Assembly (NCBI GenBank): GCA_003117195.1
Contig: BDSI01000135.1
Location: forward strand, 253,008 to 317,007
DNA: 64,000 nt
Reading direction: 5' to 3'
Source: Eudorina sp. 2006-703-Eu-15
Taxonomy: Eukaryota > Chlorophyta > Chlorophyceae > Chlamydomonadales > Volvocaceae
Shown: positions 18,700 to 29,927 of the stretch, piece by piece
Layout: each line of letters opens with the position of its first letter
Numbering within the stretch: position 1 is the stretch's first letter
Program-made: the position numbers and the translations under genes
Notes under the pieces: model-generated
What the model was told of the DNA's origin: nothing
The model's input: the letters and a program-made list of their open reading frames with translations, nothing else
The model's database searches: none

Positions 18700-20390
18700 A
18701 AGTTTAAGCAAGGTCAAGTTCTTGGGCGCAGTCCAGCAATGTGCAAATGTCCGCGATGGGGACGGCTTCAGTCCCAAAAAGAATTGCGGATTTCTGAGCC
18801 TGAGGCGGCATTCACATATGAAGCAGGAATCGCGCGTGCCTGAAATGAAAAAGACAAAAATGCCTCCGGCCACTGTTCACATAGAGGACGAAATTACAAA
18901 TCTTTTGAGTTTCAGTTACCGTTGATTTCATGCTCGGCCGTGGATGAAATGTACCGAGGCCGAAAATTTTGTTGCTGAAATCTGAAGCATGAAACAACAA
19001 GTGATCTGACGCAGAGCAGAGAGCTGGGCCACTGACCCCTCGCCAGAAAAAATGCGTTGTTTTGCGCCTTCGGCCTGACAAAGTATCATAAAATAATGTT
19101 ATCTATCAAAGTTATTATGGGCAAAAGACCTGATATGTAATGGATAGGAAGCTCGTCCAGACCATCCCCTCGCATTACCGTTATGAGGTCTGCTGGCGCC
19201 TCTGGCCGCTCGCAAGCAAGGCGCACCCGCTGACATCTATTCTCATACATAAACATTCATTCCAAGCAGCATGGCTTTGGCGTGGGCGCTTCCAGGAATG
19301 TTGGTGGTGGACATGCACAGAGCTTTTGAGCCACGCGCGTCAGAGCGCGTCACCTCGGCACCAACGCTCGCCGTAGGAAGTCAGTATAAGTCACTAAGGT
19401 CATTTTGGCCCAGGGGTTCCTAGGGATTCGCTACTTTCGGGCGAGGAGCCCGTCCGGTACTCGTTCCCGCAGTCGTCTGTCCCGCCAGCCCTGACGCGTG
19501 CAAATTTCGGCCCCACGCCCAGCCCCCAATCCCATCCCCCGACCCGACCCGTCTTAAGCCGCTAACAAAAACTCCGGCACACATCGGATGGGAACCTTAG
19601 TGCATGAATTGGATGAATTTTACATACAGTAGACCACGCATGGTGGTGCCCCCAAGGGCCCCGAAGGGCAGCAAAGGAGCCCGCTCCCCGCACCGCAATA
19701 TGGTAGAGAAGAGATCAAAAGTGTCAGCACAGACATGAAAGCCAGCCAGACACAGTTGCCACGACACGTCTAGCGGGGAGTTCCATCTAGTCCATACGTC
19801 ATCGTATCGTATGGTTTGACAAACCCCGTTTCGTTCCACAAACCCCGATCCCGCCCAATGCACGAATACACGCAACCAGACATCCTGCGCGTCTCTCGCA
19901 TCACACAATCTTCACCGAGCCCAGCATCCGCATAAAGACCCTGTGCTTTGTCTCCAGACGTCCAATGCCACGACTGGTTCTCAGACCCCAGCCTCTTGCA
20001 CCATCCATCGTCCCACAGTAACGAGACCACGACACACACTGTAACGAGCACACCATTGCCTGGCATATGTACACTGGCGTATCAAATCTGTACCGGAACT
20101 GTACAAATTCCATAAAGGCAAACGCTGCCCCTAAGAAATGGTCTCGGCATCGCAACCTAGACATGCATGTACCGCTCTAAGGGGACACTCCACCCTGGCA
20201 TGCTTTCGAATCGTACGAATGTCGTGCGAAACGTGTATCCAGTTTAGGTTTCATCGCACTATTACAGCACACATACTTGACCATGCATCAATGAGACATT
20301 AACCACACTCCTATTATTGCTCCAAACAAGCTGCGAGTGCGGCCTATGCACAGAGTCCGCCCCTCAAACCCTGCATGCGTCGCGCGCCCC
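18700..20390. other. Intergenic stretch with one dispersed-repeat fragment
   Basis: Near 18797-18840 the plus strand can encode LRRHSHMK...VPEM, matching a minus-strand segment near 29160-29220. Apart from this, frames are short and featureless. A GC-rich poly-C stretch lies at 19500-19560. I support no gene. Confidence 0.4.
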
Positions 20391-20395
20391 GTCCC

Positions 20396-21418
20396 TTACC
20401 AACCCTCTCCCCGGCCTTTTGGACTTAAGGCTGTGTGCCCTTGCTGCCGGATTTTTTTTGTCGCTTCGCCACGCGCTGTTCCTGTGGCTCCTGGCGTTCT
20501 ACCTCGCGATGCACTCCATCTAAAACCTGCGGTCCTCCTGGAAGGTGTTGCTGGATCGCCTGCTGTTGGAACACCTGCTGCTCGAACATCTGCTGTTGGA
20601 ACATCCGCTGCTCGAACATCTGCTGCTCGAACACCTGCCGCTCGAACATCTGCTGCTGTTGGATCGCCTGCTGCTCGATCGCCTGCTAGCTGTTGGATCC
20701 CCTGCTGCTGGAACATCTGCTGCTGGAGGACTTGGTGCTGGGGCGCAGTCGCTGGCTGGGGAAGGCCGCTGGGAAGAGTGTTGTACACAGTCAGGCCACC
20801 GAGCCCGTACATATGTAGTACTGGATCAATCGCCGTCCCAGGGTGTAGTGCAATTTGTTGTGGCCCTAGAAAAAATGCTGCGAGCTCTGGGTCCATCGCA
20901 AGGGGCGCGCCAAGCTGCATGGCCACGGGCGCCATTGTTGTAGTTGCGATGGCGGTCGCCGCCTCGGCACGTAAGGCAGCGGCAGCCGCCTCGGCCTCCT
21001 CCTCAGCTGCCTTCACCGCTGCGGCCCTAGCTTCCCTGGGGGCCTTATCAGCCACCTTCTTGGCCGCGGCCGCCTCAGCTTTACGCTCCTCTCGCAGGGC
21101 CTGTGCGTCGGCTGTGTCTTTGGCACTCAAGACAGCCGTGTGTCGTAGCAGGCTAGTGAGATTGGCGTGTACGTACTTCGAAACAAGCTGCTGCATCAGC
21201 CGGCGGAGCTGGTCCTTGCCCTCCTTGCCACTGACAACTGTGTCGTATCGGTCCATGACGCCCACATCACGGCACATCCCTAGGAATGCCGCCCAGAGAG
21301 ACCGATCGCGGCGCATCAAATCCATCCATTTCTGTACAGCATTGGCGCCAATGCTGCTGATGTTAGAGGCCGTTTCAGTCCAGGCCATGAGCCGTTCCTG
21401 GACCTTCGAGGAACACAT
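20396..21418 (-). CDS. Helical, Ala/Glu- and Gln-rich protein of unknown function
   Basis: A 340-codon frame starts MCSSKVQERLMAW at 21418. Residues 1-83 form a predicted helical unit containing DRSLWAAFLGMCRD. A long Ala/Glu/Lys-rich coiled coil (about 95-160) and a Pro/Gln-rich part follow. Near 20690 the natural reading seems to shift: the adjacent frame continues with MFEQQ repeats and ends with the basic run AKRQKKSGSKG, a possible nuclear localisation signal, at 20425. The annotated frame instead gives Ala/Asp repeats. The first 83 codons and the upstream region are the part repeated in the 413-bp array. It lies downstream of the P-type transposase on the same strand. No family recognised. 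Confidence 0.5.
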   Translation of the reverse strand: MCSSKVQERLMAWTETASNISSIGANAVQKWMDLMRRDRSLWAAFLGMCRDVGVMDRYDTVVSGKEGKDQLRRLMQQLVSKYVHANLTSLLRHTAVLSAKDTADAQALREERKAEAAAAKKVADKAPREARAAAVKAAEEEAEAAAAALRAEAATAIATTTMAPVAMQLGAPLAMDPELAAFFLGPQQIALHPGTAIDPVLHMYGLGGLTVYNTLPSGLPQPATAPQHQVLQQQMFQQQGIQQLAGDRAAGDPTAADVRAAGVRAADVRAADVPTADVRAAGVPTAGDPATPSRRTAGFRWSASRGRTPGATGTARGEATKKIRQQGHTALSPKGRGEGW

Positions 21419-23235
21419 CGGGCATGGAAGGCAAATAAAACACCCATGTTAAGAGCCTGTCGTTCAAAGGAACACGGTCCTAGGTGTAAACATGACACAA
21501 ACTCGAGCACATCGGTATTTGGCAGAGACAACAGAATTCAGACGGGTAAGATCAATCCACCTGTTAATATACCTGTTTGAAGAACGTACTTCGAAACAAG
21601 CTGCTGCATCAGCCGGCGGAGCTGGTCCTTGCCCTCCTTGCCACTGACAACTGTGTCGTACCGGTCCATGACGCCCACATCACGGCACATCCCTAGGAAT
21701 GCCGCCCAGAGAGACCGATCACGGCGCATCAAATCCATCCATTTCTGTACAGCATTGGCGCCAATGCTGCTGATGTTAGAGGCCGTTTCAGTCCAGGCCA
21801 TGAGCCGTTCCTGGACCTTCGAGGAACACATCGGGCATGGAAGGCAAATAAAACACCCATGTTAAGAGCCTGTCGTTCAAAGGAACACGGTCCTAGGTGT
21901 AAACATGACACAAACTCGAGCACATCGGTATTTGGCAGAGACAACAGAATTCAGACGGGTAAGATCAATCCACCTGTTAATATACCTGTTTGAAGAACGT
22001 ACTTCGAAACAAGCTGCTGCATCAGCCGGCGGAGCTGGTCCTTGCCCTCCTTGCCACTGACAACTGTGTCGTACCGGTCCATGACGCCCACATCACGGCA
22101 CATCCCTAGGAATGCCGCCCAGAGAGACCGATCACGGCGCATCAAATCCATCCATTTCTGTACAGCATTGGCGCCAATGCTGCTGATGTTAGAGGCCGTT
22201 TCAGTCCAGGCCATGAGCCGTTCCTGGACCTTCGAGGAACACATCGGGCATGGAAGGCAAATAAAACACCCATGTTAAGAGCCTGTAGTTCAAAGGAACA
22301 CGGTCCTAGGTGTAAACATGACACAAACTCGAGCACATCGGTATTTGGCAGAGACAACAGAATTCAGACGGGTAAGATCAATCCACCTGTTAATATACCT
22401 GTTTGAAGAACGTACTTCGAAACAAGCTGCTGCATCAGCCGGCGGAGCTGGTCCTTGCCCTCCTTGCCACTGACAACTGTGTCGTACCGGTCCATGACGC
22501 CCACATCACGGCACATCCCTAGGAATGCCGCCCAGAGAGACCGATCACGGCGCATCAAATCCATCCATTTCTGTACAGCATTGGCGCCAATGCTGCTGAT
22601 GTTAGAGGCCGTTTCAGTCCAGGCCATGAGCCGTTCCTGGACCTTCGAGGAACACATCGGGCATGGAAGGCAAATAAAACACCCATGTTAAGAGCCTGTC
22701 GTTCAAAGGAACACGGTCCTAGGTGTAAACATGACACAAACTCGAGCACATCGGTATTTGGCAGAGACAACAGAATTCAGACGGGTAAGATCAATCCACC
22801 TGTTAATATACCTGTTTGAAGAACGTACTTCGAAACAAGCTGCTGCATCAGCCGGCGGAGCTGGTCCTTGCCCTCCTTGCCACTGACAACTGTGTCGTAC
22901 CGGTCCATGACGCCCACATCACGGCACATCCCTAGGAATGCCGCCCAGAGAGACCGATCACGGCGCATCAAATCCATCCATTTCTGTACAGCATTGGCGC
23001 CAATGCTGCTGATGTTAGAGGCCGTTTCAGTCCAGGCCATGAGCCGTTCCTGGACCTTCGAGGAACACATCGGGCATGGAAGGCAAATAAAACACCCATG
23101 TTAAGAGCCTGTCGTTCAAAGGAACACGGTCCTAGGTGTAAACATGACACAAACTCGAGCACATCGGTATTTGGCAGAGACAACAGAATTCAGACGGGTA
23201 AGATCAATCCACCTGTTAATATACCTGTTTGAAGA
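21171..23235. repeat. Five tandem 413-bp units
   Basis: Units begin with ACGTACTTCG at 21171, 21584, 21997, 22410 and 22823; the array ends at 23235. Each holds the 5' 83 codons (minus strand, starting MCSSKV) plus about 160 bp of upstream DNA. Copies differ by about one to three bases (for example one base near 22287, and two bases only in the first unit). Only the first unit (21171-21583) is joined to the rest of the gene. In the others the frame runs into YVLQTG and stops after a possible GTATAT donor. Confidence 0.95.
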
Positions 23236-23300
23236 ACCCGCCGACGGCCGGCTTGATAGACACCAGTTGTCCGATGGGCATGGTCGCACGCAAGCTCTCG

Positions 23301-26300
23301 TCAAGGCAAAGTCGACTGGTCCCATGCATCTGCCAGGCCGTTACGCATGAGCTCCAGAACAGCGCGAAGGTCCAAAGGGGTCGTGTTAGCCATTGTCGGC
23401 GACCGCTGCAGGCCCATCACAGCCCAGCCGCCAATATAAGCACATGACGATTCACACGCGAACCTCTTAAACCCCCGATCGTGCTCGGCCTCCGTTGCCT
23501 CTAATGAAGTAAACGAAAGGGACTTGCGCTCGAAGACAACCTCACGCCGCAGTAGCCGGAAGCAGAAGTTGTAAAGAAGCCAAGCTGGCTTGCTGATTTC
23601 TGGAATCCCTGGACAAAGCGCCATACAACATGTCCGCCATAGCTGGGTGCTCACTAGCTTATATTTGAGATGGAGCAGGTCACGGAGTGACGACTTCGAC
23701 GGCTTCTTGCCGTAAACAGAGGACATGCTGCGGATCATCGAGTTGACGAATATGTCAAAAGGACCACCACTACGAAGTGGTCCATCGCTGTGCGGCACAG
23801 TTCCGAACAGGGCTGAAAGGTGTAGCGCTACAGAGTCAGTGGCTGTGGTATCCGACCTGTCCCCAGCCCCAGCGGCGGCCCCGATATCACCGACACAGGT
23901 TGTAATGTTGGGGTCCATAGACTGAAACGACTTTGTAGAGGTCAGGTCATCGCGAACATGATGCACGACTGCCATCGTATGGCTGAGTGGCTGGCCAACA
24001 GACCCGTTCGTTGGTCCTGCTGCCAAGGTCCCGTCAACATCCGACAGCTGCCAGTACTGGGAGTTGGATACAAAGCGCCGATGTGGCATGACCGCGGCCG
24101 CCAACTGACTTGCTGCTTTAGCACGGTCGTCTGCTGGCATTGACGCATCATCAGCGGCCTCGTAAGACTCAGTGCCAACCATGGTGACACCAAACGCCCG
24201 TTGTACTGCTCGGGCACGAAGATGCTGAATGCCGTTCTCAACGTTCAAAGCATTGGGCATCTTGTCGGCACCGCGAGCACGAAGCTGTGAGAAATGGTTC
24301 TCGACTGCATTCTGGTTCAGCGATGTGGCAACCAGGCCACCAGACGTCGCGGCCTCTGGCTGAGCGAGGTAGTACCGGGTGACAAGCACAAACCCAAAGC
24401 AAGCAACCTGCAAGCACGATCGGGGGTTTATTGACCGAAGCAAGGGTGTATGAATCTATGACAAGGCAACCAAGTGTACTATCTTAAACCTAGACGCACA
24501 ATGACCACAGCACCCGATTCAACCAAACACCGTGACTAACTCACCTGCAGGTCATAAGCGCATTGATCAGATAGCCCATGACATCCGGCCTTTTTTGCTA
24601 AGGTCCTCTTGAGAGGGCCGTTCTTCTCCGCCGCTGCCAGGTCCTCGTGCCATTGGTGACAGCGTGTGGCCGTACGGATCACCTGAGATATCCGAGCATC
24701 GGTGGGCTCCATGATGGGTTCACGCCGGTCTAGGACGACGTGTAAACTGTTGAAGATCCTGCAACGGTTGAATGGGGAGTAGACACAGCAGCGGGTGGAA
24801 ATCAGGTGCACAGCAAAAGGGCTCGCTGTTGTAGCGCAGTATTCGACAGCACCGACCCTGTATTCATGTGGACATTGCCTATCCTTACCTTGCGTAAGGC
24901 TCGACACGTGTGATGGCCTCCAATACCTCGGGCACCGGCTTGTTGGCGTCTGCTCCCCAGCCTCCCTGTCTAGCCCATTCTGCAAGCGCGATCATGCCCT
25001 CGAACGTCTCGGTGGCCAGATGGCATCGCATGCGTGACCAGGGAGTGAGGAAGAGGTGCGCTTTGTTACACCGTTGAACGGGTGGGCTGGAATGCAGATC
25101 CCACAGGATAGCCCGTTTCACATCTACCCACTTGACGGTATGGCCGTCCGCGTCCGACGCAGCTGTGGGCTTGACATCATCTTCGGGGCGTGGGATCCAG
25201 AAGGTTTGCCGTGTGTCATTCTTGCCCACGCCTGTGCAAAAGGTGCAATTCAGACCGTCAATCATAATTCAGCCATATTCAATAAAAGGCCATTACAATT
25301 ATCGTCCATGTACATGTAATTGCGCAGTACGGCTGTCGTACAAAAGCCCTTCCCGGGCCACCACATACCTTATCCACGCTAACAACCCCGCCCACACACC
25401 AAGCAACCCGAGCAAAGTGGCGCGGTATGCAAACTCACCTGATCCTGCGTAACTCTTGGACAAATTGTTGCGGCCTTTCTTGATGAGATGCGGAAAATCA
25501 GATAGGCAGATAATTGGCTGGTCTGGGAAGGCGGGGTGGCGAAACACTGCTAGATGCGCATCTGTCTTGTCACTGGGAAGCGGGATGTCGTATTCTGCAT
25601 GGTGATCATCAGAATCGGTGACAATGTCAGGATGTCGCTTGATTGGCAACAACATCCAACACGCGCGACCAATTCACACAACACTAGGTCACCCTCATGC
25701 GAACTTACTCTCGGCCATCTCCTTAGCAAACACAGGGTCCGCCATCAACCGGAAGAAAGAGCGGTTCTCAGCTGCCCCGTCAGCTACAAGGTAGACGACA
25801 CGCAAGCCCACCCGGGTGAGAAGGTTGATGCCCCCTTCCACAACATTCGCCAACTCCAACGCCTCCACACCGCCAGTGAAGACATAGCAGACCGGGTACC
25901 TGGGAAAAAACAACATGCTTCAGGGTCAGCCAGTTGGACCTTGTGACATTAGGTAGGGAGTAAATTATATGGGACGCGTCAAGCACTTGCCTGCATGTTG
26001 TAGCCCCCAAGCTGCTCCAACAAAACTCCAGTACGTGGGTGGCACTGGCATGGACCATGTTTGCAAGGTCGGACACGTCCACGTCCCGTCCAGCCAACAG
26101 GTCCGCCAGATAGTCGCCCTCACAGCGATCGGAAAGGTCAACAAAGCCAACCAGCTCGTTGGTAGAGAGCTTGAAGACCAACCCGCTCTTGATTTTCATT
26201 TCATCGAAGGCCAACCCCCCAAGTGCACAGGCCCCAGAATCCTTGACCAGCTTCGCACTTCGGCAGCAGCATTCTCCGTCCAGCCGCTACCCTCCATGGA

Positions 26301-28660
26301 GAAATTGTGATACCGCTTAACAGTCGACTGACTGGGCAAATTGAAAAGGCCGATGTGCTTCAACTCTTCGATACACCGCCGACCGCCCATGTTCTGGAGG
26401 AGGAGAGCGAACTTCATGGTCCTGAACACACGGTTGAGAAATTGGATAGACAAAGAATCGTAAGGCGCGGGTGATGCACCAACAGCAAAAATGGGCAAGG
26501 CTGGACACCAATCAATCGATAGGGACAGTTCAACGGCCTCAAAGTGTCCAACTGTTCGAGTGTCGTACTTACGAGGCGTGCCAACGCATGCCCTTGAGAG
26601 CCTTTGATCCGCCCTTCTCCTGCCTTCTCCAGTACTCGACCTGGTCATCAAAAAATGCTTTGAACTCCAGGTGGGCTTCCAGATACACGGCAGTGGATGG
26701 CGACTCCAGCGTCTTCCGACAGGTGTCACTCATACCCTCTGGAACCCAAATCATCTCGCTCTGGGACTGCTCGAGGGCATCGTGCGCCTTGTCGCCCATG
26801 GCGGCAATGGCGGCACTGGTGGCCGTCATTTGGGACTCCAGCTCCCGCGCGCGTTCCTCTGCAGCCTGCAACTGCGCAGATGTCTCTGCGAGCGCAGCTG
26901 CCTGCAAGGTATTGCGCCGCTGTGCAGCGTGGTGCGCGTCGCTGATGCGTGAACGCACCCTAGCGGCATCACGATGGCAGGCTGGACACCGCAAGAAGGT
27001 CCGGTTCCCACTAACCAAGCCACTGCAGTCGGGATGGACGAGGCGCGCCTCGGGGAGGCAGCCCCTGTTACTGTCGTCCAATGACAGAGACTGCTGAAGA
27101 AGAGACAGAGAAGACGGGTGTTCGCTGCTCCGGCTAGGGTCAAAGTGGACAATCCGTTGGATGTGGGTCGGCATCTCACCCAGTACCGCCAGCGCTTGCT
27201 GCGAAGCAGCTCCATAACACGGCTGGATTTCACTGACGTACTCCAGCAGGGACAGAAGATCCTCCTTAGAGGAGACACGCCCAGGGACAGGAGCGTCACA
27301 GGGCACGGGTATCAGCTGCCAGTACACATACAGCTGCACGGTCAAATCCGCCTGCACTGTGAGACGCGTCAAGTTTGCGCGATGGTGTCCGTCGCGCCAC
27401 GTGAATGTGTCCGGAACTGTCCAGCTCGGCCCGCCAGACAGCGTCCGGCCGGGCCACAACGGACTGGATAATGCTGAGCCTCGAGGTGGTGGGCAGCCGA
27501 TCAAATCCGTCATGGTCCACGGCCAGTGCAGACAGGATGTCCATAGCAAGGTAGGCCAGCTCCGACGAGACAGTAACGTCTCCCTGCAGCAGGCACGCAG
27601 CAACACAACAGCCATCTAAGATACGGTGCAACGAAAGACAGAACACAAAGACACAAACAGCAAGAGGTTCCGAAATCAGCACCTCAGGGCAAACCCAAAA
27701 TCGTGAGGTGCCCATCCCTTTTCGATCAGACCATCTTACCTTGCTGTCCAGCACACCGTGCAACCTGGCGGCGCACTCGGAGACGCTGAAGGCGGTGACA
27801 CTGACTGCGGCGGCGCTGTGGCGCTTCTGCTTCCCGATCTTGTGACGCGTGCTCTCCCAGAACCGCCTAAGTGAAACAGCGGTAAAGTCCCGACCACCCA
27901 CTGCGGCTAAAATCGCAGCGCTGCGCTCCCAGAAGACGTCCTGTGATGAAACATTCGGTGTGTGCTGATCCCGGAGCTCCTTCATCGCACCCATCATGGC
28001 GAGCCAATGGAAGAGGATCTCGGCGGGGCCCTGGTTGTCGCCACCAAAAGCATCAGTCGGAGAATCAGGCTGAAGGGCAGCGCCCACCGGGCGATCGTCG
28101 CCAACATTCCCAAGACCGACATCCAAGAGCAAGGATCGCTGCTTGGGACGAGCCGGGACATTGACAGTCTGTCCAAGAATCGTTGGAGACACATCAACCA
28201 TTGAATGGCTGGGGCCGGCCACGGGTGCAAGAGGAGGCGGCAGTGGATGGGAGGGCGAGGCTGACGGAGAGGATAAAGGGCTGAGAGGCGCCAGCGCACT
28301 TCTAACCGGGCTGTGCAGGGCTGGGGCCATGTGACCAACAGTGGCGACCACGCCCGTCACGCTGCTGTTGATCTGCCGCGAACGACGAGGCGTCACACGA
28401 CCGCCAGCAGCTGAACCACCCGTCGTGTCACCGTGAAGGCCGGCGCTCATCAGCTGCAAGGGGAGCAGGGAGGAGCCCGAGTTGAAGAACAGCTACGCCA
28501 CAGATGACTTCCTCGCACTGCCGCAGCCCCCTGACTGTGGTGAATGACCAGGCAGGACCCTGAAGTGCGCCAGGGCGTGGTGCCGCTCCTTCAACTCTGA
28601 TTCGGCAAGCTGTTCAGTGGAGGAGTGGGCAGTTGCTGTTTTGCACGCCGTGCGACGCAT
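23301..28660 (-). CDS. P-element (THAP9-like) transposase, about ten exons
   Basis: Exons read from splice sites (minus): 28660-~28500 (MRRTACKTATAHSS), 28453-27740, 27583-26573, 26421-25991, 25899-25709, ~25640-25439, 25231-24899, 24758-24545, ~24409-23301. Exon 3 holds a Cys/His segment (RCPACHRDAARVRSR) and a coiled coil. Diagnostic P-type blocks follow: LAFDEMKIKSGLVFK and NELVGFVDL (first catalytic Asp), VYLVADGAAENR (second), ICLSDFPHLIKKGRNN, and near the end LNQNAVENHFSQLRARG, where the catalytic Glu is expected. The enzyme cuts and pastes DNA with P-type inverted repeats. The intron after 25991 uses a GC donor (GCAAGT). The frame changes once at a C6 run (26213) and once near 27400; both may be errors or damage. 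No THAP zinc finger was seen. Terminal inverted repeats were not found. It stops at TGA 23301. Confidence 0.8.
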
Positions 28661-29900
28661 GGAGGAGTAAGGGGCTTAAGTCTCTTGGGTACATATTGCC
28701 TGGGGCTAAGCTACGATGGGTTAGTGTGACTCTGTAAGAATTGTTTCTACGCTGACAGCGTTGGTATAGATGTTAGCGGGATGTTAGTCGTGACCATGGA
28801 TGGCGTCCTTGGCGTGTCGCCGAATCGCATCCATCGACTTCTCTTAAACCATGATGGAGAAATAGTAACATTTAGAGGAAATGAAATATTAGGAATTTTT
28901 AGATCGGCAAATGCTGTAAGCGTAAAGAAAGGGTCCGTCCTCTGCCGTCCTTATTTTGTTTCTGTCTCCACAGTCGTTCGCTTCATTCGGCAAGCATGCC
29001 ACAGCTTAATTGAGTCAACCTTCATACATTGAACTGATTGGGTCCTTGAGATATGAACAAATGCCTAGCCAGACCCAATGACCCAGGCGTTGGAAATAGT
29101 TTGCGTCCGCGAAAATGATATGTGAACGCATCCTGAGTTAATAACTCAGTACGACACCTTTCTGGTTCATGCATCATTTCCGGCACGTTTTTTATCAGCT
29201 TCATATATGAATGCCGCCTTAACACCTTTGGTGCGTATTGATGATACAGTGCTTGGTTGCAACGTGAAGAGATTTGGACTCGCTCGTCGTTGGATCGGAG
29301 TCCCAAAGCGAGCACAGTTCCCTGATATTTTACAATATGCGCATCCTCATATCTGAGTTTTCTCCTCCGGTCGTAAGCTTCGTGCTGCTGCAAGCGACCA
29401 CAACTTATGGTAGCATCCGTGCCTTTCCCTCGCGGCTATTGGAGGTGCTAACGAGCTGCGGGGTACAAGAGGTGAATCTGAGAGGCGCATCTCCGCACCT
29501 TGGCCGGGCACGCGCCCTTGGCCTGGCACGCGCTCTCTCCTCCTCTCTCTCCTCTTGCGCGCGGACTCCTCTCTCACGCACACAAGACCTGCTGCATTGC
29601 AATTTCGTCCACATACAACACGCGGTCTTTCTGCGTGCACCGCAACAGGCGCGTATTCCTGCATACTTCTGCTCCGATCCTTACAAGCACCTCTTCTTCA
29701 TCTCCACCTCTTCTCTACGCAACAACATAACACAACACGCTGCTGCAAGCAGGTACGCTACGGTGCACGGCATTATCACTCCGAAGCAAGGAACCCTTGC
29801 GCACACTTATGGACCTGCACACGCGCGCATACACGCGCGCACACATAATCTCACTCCCTCTACAGCTTCCCTCTACAGCTTGTAACTTTTTTCTTGTGCA
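28661..29900. other. Region between the transposase gene and the 30-kb gene
   Basis: Contains AT-rich upstream DNA of the transposase gene, an unassigned plus-strand frame at 28781-29032, and a minus-strand frame at 29022-29393 that includes LRRHSYMKLIKNVPEM. From 29480 to 29600 the DNA is rich in CTCTCC runs. I see no supported gene, although 29885-29925 may be the 5' leader of the next one. Confidence 0.4.
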
Positions 29901-29927
29901 TGCCGCTCTTGTTGCCAGGGCGCCACA

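Noticed and set aside
21538..23070. Four separate 97-codon genes
   Set aside because: They are tandem copies of the first 83 codons of the 20.4-21.4 kb gene, each running into the repeat junction and then a stop.
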